NCBI GenBank assembly: GCA_964552655.1
Contig: CAZKHG010000005.1
Location: 45,212-109,211, forward strand
DNA length: 64,000 nucleotides
Direction of reading: 5' to 3'
Source of the DNA: CAZKHG01 sp964552655
GTDB taxonomy: Bacteria; Bacteroidota; Bacteroidia; Bacteroidales; Tenuifilaceae
Shown here piece after piece: positions 23,460-30,800 of the stretch. Numbering within the stretch: the stretch's first letter is position 1; the number at the start of each line of letters is the position of its first letter. Below the pieces are notes generated by a model. It was not told the origin of the DNA. It was given only the letters and a program-made list of their open reading frames with translations, and did no database searches. The translations under genes were made by a program, and so were the position numbers.

Positions 23460-24713
23460 ATGTTTGATAATTACTTTCATAAACATGGTGAGTTCCGGCC
23501 ATCAATACAGGAAAAGCCAAATCAGAAGCTTGGTATTATTGTTGTAATTCCTTGCTATAACGAACTAGAACTTAATAAATCCCTGTTATCCTTAATACAG
23601 TGCATTCAACCTAGCTGCGCTGTTGAAATAATTACGGTGATAAACTATCCCGAAGGGTCAGGAAATGAGGTAATAGCCATCTCCAAACAATCGATGGATA
23701 TTATAAATAAGCTTGACTCAGAAATGAATAACCCATTTTTTCGGTTTCATTACATTTATGCTGCCAACCTGCCAAAAAAACATGCAGGGGTTGGGCTTGC
23801 CCGAAAGATTGGTATGGATGAGGCCGCATGGAGATTCAACCTGATTAAAAATCATCAAGGGATTATTGCCTGTTTTGATGCAGATTCGCAATGTGAATTG
23901 AACTATCTTGTGGAGCTGGAAAAACTTTGGCGCGAACACCCAAAAACATCTGCTTGTTCCATTCGTTTCCAACACCCACTAGAAGGGCTGGAATTTGATG
24001 AAAAGATTTACACCGGAATTGCCCAGTACGAACTTCACCTAAGGTACTATTATCAGGCTGGCAGATTAATCGGGTTCCCATTTGCCTACCATACAATTGG
24101 TTCGAGTATGGCCTGCAGTGCATCAACATATGTAAAATATGGAGGGATGAACAGGAATCAGGCAGGAGAAGATTTTTATTTTCTTCAGAAAATAATTCCG
24201 CATGGTAATTTTAAAGAATTGAACAGTACATGCATATTCCCTTCTCCACGACCATCATTCAGAGTGCCATTCGGAACAGGCAGGGCGATGATGAAATATT
24301 TAGAAGGGAATAGTGAACCAATCACTACTTACAACCTGGATTCATTCCTGGCATTGATACCGCTGTTTAGTTCCATTGATAAATTATACAACTCTGATAA
24401 AGAGGTCATTAAAAATCAGCTGAAACTTCTCCCGGGTTTTCTATCAGAATATCTGAGTGCAATAAATGCTGATGAAAAAATTGATGAAGTAAAGCAGAAC
24501 ACCACAACTAGAGAATCGTTCAGAAAAAGGTTTTTTTTATGGTTTGATGCATTCCAACTTCTTAAATACCTCAACTATATAAATGAAACCCATTTTAACC
24601 GGATGCCTGTTGCCAGTGAGGCAAAACGGATTCTTAAACTGAAGAAAACGGATAACCTATCTGATGATCCAATTCAGCTGCTAAAGATTTTTAGGGATTT
24701 AGAGCTGGTTTAA
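23460..24713 (+). CDS. Glycosyltransferase family 2
   Basis: The 417-residue protein begins its GT-A domain with IGIVVIPCYNELELNKSLLSL-type nucleotide-binding residues (about 28-45). It has the metal-binding DxD in ACFDADSQCE (about 137-146) and an acceptor region GGMNRNQAGEDFYFLQKI that contains the catalytic ED. No transmembrane helices are seen, so it is cytosolic. The C-terminal 130 residues are helical and not recognised. Neither donor nor acceptor can be predicted. It stands between the OmpH-like gene and the convergent DivIC gene without an obvious glycan cluster. Confidence 0.88.
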   Translation: MFDNYFHKHGEFRPSIQEKPNQKLGIIVVIPCYNELELNKSLLSLIQCIQPSCAVEIITVINYPEGSGNEVIAISKQSMDIINKLDSEMNNPFFRFHYIYAANLPKKHAGVGLARKIGMDEAAWRFNLIKNHQGIIACFDADSQCELNYLVELEKLWREHPKTSACSIRFQHPLEGLEFDEKIYTGIAQYELHLRYYYQAGRLIGFPFAYHTIGSSMACSASTYVKYGGMNRNQAGEDFYFLQKIIPHGNFKELNSTCIFPSPRPSFRVPFGTGRAMMKYLEGNSEPITTYNLDSFLALIPLFSSIDKLYNSDKEVIKNQLKLLPGFLSEYLSAINADEKIDEVKQNTTTRESFRKRFFLWFDAFQLLKYLNYINETHFNRMPVASEAKRILKLKKTDNLSDDPIQLLKIFRDLELV

Positions 24714-24719
24714 TGAGAG

Positions 24720-25022
24720 TTATTCCTCCACAATAAAAATCTCCTCATCGGGTTTTTTCATCAGGTATTGTTCCCGGGCAAACTTCTCCAGATTCTCGTC
24801 ATTGGTTTTAAGCTCATTCAGCCTTGCCTTATCGGATTCAGTCTTATTGATGTAATATTCCTTCTCCTGCTCTAGCTTGTGAATTTTCCGAACTTCGCCA
24901 GCCATGTCAAACCAGTTACTCTGATCAAAAATCAGCATCCACAATGCAAAAACAAGGGTTGTAAGAATAAATTTATTCCTGATAAATGGTAAAAGTTTAT
25001 TCCAGATCAGGTTGGCTTTCAT
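24720..25022 (-). CDS. FtsB/DivIC family septum formation protein
   Basis: This 100-residue bitopic protein has a short cytoplasmic N-terminus, one transmembrane helix (about 18-34, FILTTLVFALWMLIFD) and a periplasmic coiled coil (about 40-75, EVRKIHKLEQEKEYYINKTESDK). The signature FAREQYLMKKPDEEIFIVEE closes the protein. FtsB/DivIC bridges FtsL and FtsQ/DivIB in the divisome. The length is normal. It converges with the glycosyltransferase gene, six bases away, and a -7-like element lies 39 bp upstream. Confidence 0.9.
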   Translation of the reverse strand: MKANLIWNKLLPFIRNKFILTTLVFALWMLIFDQSNWFDMAGEVRKIHKLEQEKEYYINKTESDKARLNELKTNDENLEKFAREQYLMKKPDEEIFIVEE

Positions 25023-25060
25023 CGGGCTTTATGGTTCAATTTGTAAAAACTTTACTACTG

Positions 25061-25068
25061 CAAAAATA
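25061..25068 (-). promoter_or_regulatory. Candidate -7 element upstream of DivIC gene
   Basis: On the minus strand this reads TATTTTTG, a match to TAnnTTTG, 39 bases before the start of the DivIC-like gene. Confidence 0.35.
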
Positions 25069-25108
25069 AAACTAGAATGCGGATTGAATGAATAATTGGA
25101 ATAAAAAA

Positions 25109-25318
25109 TTATCCACCGCTTATTAAATGGATAACCTGAACGTTATCGCCATTTTTAATAGTGGCTGTTGAATAGTTTTCCTTTTTAATGAGAACATCAT
25201 TTACTCTAACAATCAGCATTTTGTAAGTAAAACTTTTAGCCTGTAGCAGTTCGGTAACAGTTAAAATATCTTTTTCTATTGGCAGGTTCTCCTGACGATT
25301 ATTCAAAACTATCTCCAT
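25109..25318 (-). CDS. thiS: Sulfur carrier protein ThiS
   Basis: This 69-residue ubiquitin-fold protein ends in the adenylation/thiocarboxylation tail Gly-Gly, with features VNDVLIKKENYSTATIKNGDNVQVIHLISGG split over its C-terminal half. It donates sulfur for thiazole synthesis in thiamine formation. The ThiF-like activator is encoded on the same strand 3.4 kb away, with a histidine kinase gene on the opposite strand in between. thiC, thiG and thiH are not in the window. No TPP riboswitch core was recognised upstream. MoaD is the alternative, but the size and the ThiF nearby favour ThiS. Confidence 0.88.
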   Translation of the reverse strand: MEIVLNNRQENLPIEKDILTVTELLQAKSFTYKMLIVRVNDVLIKKENYSTATIKNGDNVQVIHLISGG

Positions 25319-25368
25319 ACCTTACACTAAAATAAATGTTAATTATCAATCAGTAATTCTGGACAGTG

Positions 25369-25376
25369 CAAATATA
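25369..25376 (-). promoter_or_regulatory. Candidate -7 element upstream of thiS
   Basis: On the minus strand this reads TATATTTG, fitting TAnnTTTG, 51 bases before the thiS ATG. The -33 element is not clear. Confidence 0.35.
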
Positions 25377-25547
25377 GGGATTAATCAATATCAGTCTATC
25401 ATTTTGAATTGTAATGGACTAATCTGATGTTTTTGTAAATATTCCCCTTCAGATTGGTCAAATAACAGGCTATAAAAAATATAAATAATTTACTGAAGTT
25501 TACTAATTGCATTTTTTTAACCATATTTACCCAATAATTTGATCCCG

Positions 25548-28500
25548 ATGAAAAGAGCGACAATAACAATCATTGTAGTTATTTCCACGGTCTTATCATT
25601 ACACTCACAGGTATCAACCTACTACTTAGATCCGCAAAAAAAGCTTTCGCAGTACATATTTGAGAACTGGTCCACCGAGGACGGATTGCCCACCAATTCT
25701 TTGCTGCACTTATGTCAAACTCACGATGGGTATCTTTGGATATCAAGCTATAACGGGTTGATCAGATTCGATGGGATCAACTTTAAAGTATTCAATAAGA
25801 ATAATACCGAAGTATTTGAAAGCGATGCCGTCCGGAAATTAGCCGAAGATCAAACCGGTACCCTATGGATGACCACTCAAACCAGCGGATTAGTTTCCTA
25901 TAAAAATGGGCAGTTTACTGCTTATGGTAAAGATTTGGGTATTTTGCACCTATACCGTGCTTTGTATATTGATTCAAATAACCGGATTTGGTCAGCATCG
26001 CCCGACAAGGGATGGTTCTATTTTGATAAAGGGAAATTCACTTTTCTAAATGATTCCTTAACCCTAAAAGATATTGAGGTACGTAACATATCAGAGGATC
26101 AGGAGGGCAATTTATGGTTCTGCACCCTAGGGCATGGCTTGTATCAGTATAAAAATGGTTCGTTTAGAGTTTTTACCACTACCGATGGGCTCACTAGCAA
26201 CTGGGTTTACTCACTCCTGGTAGAAAAAGAGGGCATGTGGATTGGTACAAATGCCGGTTTATGCTACTTTGATGGAACCAATTTTGTTAACCTTAACCAG
26301 CAAGTTCCACAATCTATCACTGATATTCAGAAGGATGAGTATGGAAACCTTTGGATTGGGACAATTAATGGGTTATTCCGGAAAAAAGAAAATTCCCGGG
26401 AATTTGAGTACCTCTCATCGGCCAGTGGACTGATCTATGATTTTATTAACGACCTGCTCATTGATATTGAGGGGAATCTATGGATGACCAACTATAAAGG
26501 CGGGTTGTCTAAACTTAAGGATGGAAAATTTATAATTTACACTGAGAGCGGCGGGTTACCCGGCAAAGTTGTTAATGCGATTTGTGAGTATGCGCCCAAC
26601 TCGTTCATTGTTGCTTTCGATAACGGGTGTGTTAGTAAAATTATTGATGGAGCAATTGTTGGCTGTAGCATGAGCTCATTATCAGGGAAAAGAATCAGGC
26701 ATATTTTTAAGGATAGCCATGAAAACCTCTGGTTTAGCACCTATTCGGGGTTACTTAAGTTATCGCCCGATAAAAGGGAAACCTGGTTTAGCGAAAAAAA
26801 CGGATTTCCAGCTACCCAAATGAGATTAGCCTTTCAGGACTCAAAGGGGAATCTTTGGTTTGGATCCAGAAATAACGGGTTGATTAAACTTTCTGTCGAT
26901 AACCGGATTACTGTAATAAATACCTCCAACGGGTTGAGTTCCAACCTAATCATGTCAATTGATGAGGATAAAAAAGGGAACCTCTGGGTGGGTACCAGTG
27001 AGGGCGAAATCGGGTTAAATATTATTAAAGATGATAAGGTGATTAAGCGCATAACCGATCAGGATGGTTTTTTTAGCGATATTGTATTTAATACTTATAT
27101 TGATAATGATGGAAATGTTTGGATTGCCGCAAGTGGCAGCTTAAGCTGTTACTATAAAGAAAAATTTTATTCTATAACAACAAAACAAGGGTTAGTTAGC
27201 GATTCCCCTTTTGATATCGTGGAGGATGATATTGGATTTTTCTGGATGCCATACAGCAAGGGCATTATGAGGGTGAAAAAACAAAACCTGCTTGATTACT
27301 TTGACAAGAAAACCCAAACCATCACCTGTCAGTCTTTCGACAAGCACGACGGAATGAAAGAATCTGAGTGTAACTCCTCCTCACAATCCGTAAAATCCAG
27401 CAACGGGAATATCCTTTTTCCCACAATAGATGGGATTGCTCAAATCAACCCCAATAAAATTCCTGTTAACACGTTTATTCCACCGGTTATTATTGAAGGT
27501 TTAACTATTGATAACACCCCGGTTAACATTCATGATAAAATCATTATAGATCCCGGAAAAAAGAGGTTAACTTTCAAGTACACAGCCATAAACCTTTATG
27601 AGCCATCCAAAGTAAAATTCCAGTATAAACTTGTGGGTTTTGAGGATGAATGGATAGAAGCGGGTGCCTCCCGAACAATCTCCTTTACCAACCTATCACA
27701 TGGCAACTACACGCTAAAGGTGATAGCAAGCAATAACGACGGGGTTTGGAACAATACCGGGGCATCTGTCTCATTTCACATTAAACCAAAATTTATTGAA
27801 ACTATCTGGTTTTATTTAACCATAATTATAGCGGTAACCATACTGGCATACTTAACCTACCAGGCACGAATTAGAACATTAAAATATCGCCAACTTCTAC
27901 TTGAAAGCACTATAAAAGCAAGAACATCTGAGCTGGTTGAAGCCAACAAAGCCCTTGAGCACCAGAAAATTGAAATTCAACAGAAAAACATCACGCTAAC
28001 CACACAAAAAGAAGAGATCCAGGAGCAGAAACAAAAGCTGGAAAAGCAAACCTTTGAGCTGAATAACTCAAATTTGCTAAAGGATAAGATGTTCTCAGTA
28101 ATAGCCCATGATCTCAGAAATTCCCTGGGGAATTTTAGCAACACCCTTGAAATCATTAACAGTCCCGGGGAGATTGAACCTTCTGAAAGAGATGAACTCC
28201 TGAAAATGCTGGATGAGCTGTCCAAATCAACCTATCATTTGCTGGAAAACCTGCTCAACTGGTCGCTTTCCCACAGGGGAATAATTGATTTTAACCCTAT
28301 ACCCTTGAGTGTAAAACCAATTATTGATGATATAATTACCCAGGCAAAACCATCATCGGATAAGAAGATGATTACGATACACCAAAGAGTTGGCGACGAC
28401 ATCAGGGTGCTTGCTGATGTTAACATGGTTAAAACAATTTTCAGAAACCTGATTGGGAATGCCATTAAGTTCACACCTAAAAACGGGAAAATTTTTATAT

Positions 28501-28751
28501 CGGCAAAAAGTCTGAATAATTACGTTCAATTTGGGATTCAGGATACCGGAATTGGGATGAAGGAGGAGTTGTTAAAAAAAATATTTACTCAACTTGAGTT
28601 TAAAACCACCTTTGGAACTGAAAACGAACAAGGAAGTGGTCTTGGATTAATGCTTTGCAAAGATTTTGTTGAAAAGAACGGAGGGACAATTCATGCGGAG
28701 AGCAATGAGGGGCAAGGAAGTACCTTTTATTTTACCCTTAAAGCCACCTGA
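25548..28751 (+). CDS. Two-component sensor histidine kinase with periplasmic beta-propeller
   Basis: A protein of about 1067 residues in this order: signal peptide (AQ-type end near residue 22); about fourteen reg_prop propeller repeats (about 30-640, recurring GNLWIGT-like and DGLPTNSL segments); a Y_Y_Y domain (about 670-740); one transmembrane helix (TIWFYLTIIIAVTILAYLTY); a coiled coil; a HisKA domain with His in FSVIAHDLRNSLGNF; and an HATPase domain (N box IFRNLIGNAIKFT, G boxes DTGIGMK and GSGLGL). Unlike the hybrid systems of Bacteroides, it lacks the receiver and AraC output, so a separate response regulator is needed; none is adjacent. The ligand is probably a polysaccharide-derived or other extracellular signal, by family analogy. 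ATG 25548 is preferred to TTG 25539. Confidence 0.92.
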   Translation: MKRATITIIVVISTVLSLHSQVSTYYLDPQKKLSQYIFENWSTEDGLPTNSLLHLCQTHDGYLWISSYNGLIRFDGINFKVFNKNNTEVFESDAVRKLAEDQTGTLWMTTQTSGLVSYKNGQFTAYGKDLGILHLYRALYIDSNNRIWSASPDKGWFYFDKGKFTFLNDSLTLKDIEVRNISEDQEGNLWFCTLGHGLYQYKNGSFRVFTTTDGLTSNWVYSLLVEKEGMWIGTNAGLCYFDGTNFVNLNQQVPQSITDIQKDEYGNLWIGTINGLFRKKENSREFEYLSSASGLIYDFINDLLIDIEGNLWMTNYKGGLSKLKDGKFIIYTESGGLPGKVVNAICEYAPNSFIVAFDNGCVSKIIDGAIVGCSMSSLSGKRIRHIFKDSHENLWFSTYSGLLKLSPDKRETWFSEKNGFPATQMRLAFQDSKGNLWFGSRNNGLIKLSVDNRITVINTSNGLSSNLIMSIDEDKKGNLWVGTSEGEIGLNIIKDDKVIKRITDQDGFFSDIVFNTYIDNDGNVWIAASGSLSCYYKEKFYSITTKQGLVSDSPFDIVEDDIGFFWMPYSKGIMRVKKQNLLDYFDKKTQTITCQSFDKHDGMKESECNSSSQSVKSSNGNILFPTIDGIAQINPNKIPVNTFIPPVIIEGLTIDNTPVNIHDKIIIDPGKKRLTFKYTAINLYEPSKVKFQYKLVGFEDEWIEAGASRTISFTNLSHGNYTLKVIASNNDGVWNNTGASVSFHIKPKFIETIWFYLTIIIAVTILAYLTYQARIRTLKYRQLLLESTIKARTSELVEANKALEHQKIEIQQKNITLTTQKEEIQEQKQKLEKQTFELNNSNLLKDKMFSVIAHDLRNSLGNFSNTLEIINSPGEIEPSERDELLKMLDELSKSTYHLLENLLNWSLSHRGIIDFNPIPLSVKPIIDDIITQAKPSSDKKMITIHQRVGDDIRVLADVNMVKTIFRNLIGNAIKFTPKNGKIFISAKSLNNYVQFGIQDTGIGMKEELLKKIFTQLEFKTTFGTENEQGSGLGLMLCKDFVEKNGGTIHAESNEGQGSTFYFTLKAT

Positions 28752-28767
28752 CATTTTACCTAAAACC

Positions 28768-29373
28768 TTAGGGTTTCACATCACCAAATGCTTTCTTTAA
28801 CAAGATGCTCAATACAACATTGGCTTGCATTGCTGCGCAAATGCCCACCCTTGGGGCCATTGGTGGCAATTCGTTACTGGTTTCAGATTCTCCATCCCCG
28901 CAAAAGTAAAGATTACCCGATTGTTCTACCCGCATTGAATTGGAATTGCCCCATCCGGCCATTCCATTCCCCACAACCAATGGGATATGGGGTAATTCAG
29001 TCTGAAAAAGTTCAATTATCAGCTCCTTCATTTCTGCTTTATCAAAAGCTTCAACCATTACATCAACCCCCGAGAAAATTTTTAATATATTTGAACTGTC
29101 CAGAACAATATCGTGAACCTCAACAATTACTCTCGGATTGATGCGAAAGAGGTTATCCTTTAATGCATCAACCTTTTTATGGTTAAGCTGATCAAGAAAA
29201 TAAAACTGGCGATTCAGATTACTTTCGGCAACTACATCATAGTCAGCGATTACCAACTTGCCAATTCCAACACGTGTCAGGGCCATTGCAATATTGCTGC
29301 CAAGCCCTCCAGCACCTGCAACACCAACTGAGTACTTGCTAATCTCATTTTTTATTTGATGGAATGTGGGCAT
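28768..29373 (-). CDS. thiF: ThiF/MoeB family adenylyltransferase
   Basis: The 201-residue E1-like enzyme activates the C-terminal Gly-Gly of ThiS (or MoaD) with ATP. The nucleotide motif is GVAGAGGLGSNIAMALTRVG (about 16-35), followed by the conserved IADYDVVAESNLNRQ, with the Asp and Arg needed for adenylation, and NPRVIVEVHD. It lacks the zinc CxxC pairs typical of longer ThiF/MoeB proteins, matching the short ThiF form common in Bacteroidota and Firmicutes. It is 16 bp downstream of the DUF364-type gene and points toward the histidine kinase gene. Specificity for ThiS is inferred from thiS 3.4 kb away. Confidence 0.85.
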   Translation of the reverse strand: MPTFHQIKNEISKYSVGVAGAGGLGSNIAMALTRVGIGKLVIADYDVVAESNLNRQFYFLDQLNHKKVDALKDNLFRINPRVIVEVHDIVLDSSNILKIFSGVDVMVEAFDKAEMKELIIELFQTELPHIPLVVGNGMAGWGNSNSMRVEQSGNLYFCGDGESETSNELPPMAPRVGICAAMQANVVLSILLKKAFGDVKP

Positions 29374-29389
29374 AGGCTTTCAAATAGTG

Positions 29390-30100
29390 TTATTCTTTGT
29401 AAATATAAACTTTATTGAGAAAAGGGAGGATACCTTTTGTGCCATAACCTGCTTCAATTAAGTTCAGGGTATTGGCATCGAAAGGGGCAAACCTTGAACC
29501 AAACAGTGCCCTTACGTTTGGGTAGTTAAACATCTCATTATCAAGCGGTGTGGAAGGACCTAAAATAAACACATCTGCTTGAACAGGTATGCTGCGCATT
29601 AAAACGCCAAACGTAGTATTAGAAATACTGGTTGGAGTTAAAATAACTGCATCGGCAAATGAAAGACATTCCTCCTGATATTCAATTGGCTCAACAGGTT
29701 TGTCGGTTGGATCGAGATCAAAGATGGTCAGCCCGATCCCGGAATTTTCAAACTTGGCCGAAAGCGAACCAAAGTAACCAATCATCACTATGTTTTTGTA
29801 TTTAGAAAAATTGGTAATCTCGAAGATATCCCCGTTTCCACTAACCGGTTGGGAGTAGTTAGCACAGGCGTTAACCCATGCATTTACCATGATACGATGA
29901 TCAATTCGAGAAAAATCAATGCTGGTAAAAATGCTGATATCATTTCTAACATGCATCCCAAGAGTGGCACAAATTCCGATATTCCCATTTCGCAGTTCAA
30001 CGCCGCAATACTTTGATCCGCAAACCAAACGACTCAATTCACCCGGTTTGAAAGGGTGTTTATAGAAAAGATTTTCTAAAATATCATCGTTTTTATTCAT
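29390..30100 (-). CDS. DUF364 (Rossmann-like) protein
   Basis: This 236-residue cytosolic protein matches DUF364, a putative heavy-metal or ligand-binding family with a Rossmann-like C-terminal half. Recognisable parts are NIVMIGYFGSLSAKFENSG (about 105-123), LTIFDLDPT, FADAVILTPTSISNTTFGVLM (about 151-171) and FILGPSTPL. Cysteines lie at about 27, 32, 44, 80 and in EECLSF. In other genomes DUF364 genes often neighbour corrinoid, molybdenum or nickel cofactor genes. Here it precedes thiF by 16 bp on the same strand. No function is assigned. Confidence 0.8.
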   Translation of the reverse strand: MNKNDDILENLFYKHPFKPGELSRLVCGSKYCGVELRNGNIGICATLGMHVRNDISIFTSIDFSRIDHRIMVNAWVNACANYSQPVSGNGDIFEITNFSKYKNIVMIGYFGSLSAKFENSGIGLTIFDLDPTDKPVEPIEYQEECLSFADAVILTPTSISNTTFGVLMRSIPVQADVFILGPSTPLDNEMFNYPNVRALFGSRFAPFDANTLNLIEAGYGTKGILPFLNKVYIYKE

Positions 30101-30196
30101 TCGTTAAGCAGTAAATCGCTATTTTAGTCATGGTTGAAAAAATCAGATAGAAATATAATATTTGGTCGATTTGCCCTGAATCGAAATGACAAATAT

Positions 30197-30775
30197 ATGG
30201 AAAAAGATAGGCTTATTGAACGTTTAAACTATGCGATGAGGAAAAAAGAGGTTTTAGCCCTGGCCGATCAATTCTCTGAAATTGAGGATGGCATTTCCAC
30301 CCTTTTTGCTCTTTGTCAGTCGGATAACGAAATGCTAAGCTTCCACTCCGCCTGGGTGCTGGAGAATGTACTTACCAGGAACCCGGAACTTTTCTCTCAG
30401 TGCCTTTCCAGGATTATTATAGTGCTCCCCGATATCAAAAGCCCCAGTTTACAAAGGCACTTCTGCAAACTAATTAATATTGCCATGGAGTTTTGCAACC
30501 AGGATAAACTGCCAAAAGATACCTGTAAACTATTCCTGCAAGCTGATTTGGAGCCGGTTGTAGAGGTCTGTTTTGAATGGTTGATGAACCCGGTAATGAA
30601 ACCAGCAGTTAAAGTTCATTGTTTGGATATTCTTCTTTACCTGTCAGGCAGGTATGATTGGATCAAAGATGAGCTCCCTCATGTAATTGAGCTAATGATG
30701 ATTGATGGAACCCCCGGGATTAGAAATAAGGGGCAAAAGACGTTGACTAAGATTAGGAAAACTTTAAGGGAATAA
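30197..30775 (+). CDS. HEAT-like helical repeat protein
   Basis: The protein of about 192 residues is almost entirely alpha-helical, with several HEAT-like helix pairs: SEIEDGISTLFALCQSDNEM, SFHSAWVLENVLTRNPELF, KVHCLDILLYLSGRY and PGIRNKGQKTLTKIRK. No catalytic motif is visible. Such proteins usually serve as scaffolds. The ATG at 30197 is preferred to the TTG at 30134, whose extra 21 residues are basic and unlike the rest. It is divergent from the DUF364 gene and converges with the large receiver/ATP-grasp gene that ends at 30801. Homologues are sometimes mislabelled adenylosuccinate lyase in databases; nothing here supports that. Confidence 0.72.
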   Translation: MEKDRLIERLNYAMRKKEVLALADQFSEIEDGISTLFALCQSDNEMLSFHSAWVLENVLTRNPELFSQCLSRIIIVLPDIKSPSLQRHFCKLINIAMEFCNQDKLPKDTCKLFLQADLEPVVEVCFEWLMNPVMKPAVKVHCLDILLYLSGRYDWIKDELPHVIELMMIDGTPGIRNKGQKTLTKIRKTLRE

Positions 30776-30800
30776 CATGCCTTCCAGATAAATTCAACCA

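Noticed and set aside
25319..25547. TPP riboswitch near thiS
   Set aside because: No conserved thi-box core was found on the minus strand upstream of thiS.
28788..29141. 117-codon plus-strand frame opposite thiF
   Set aside because: Antisense to the ThiF gene, whose ATP motif is clear; shadow.
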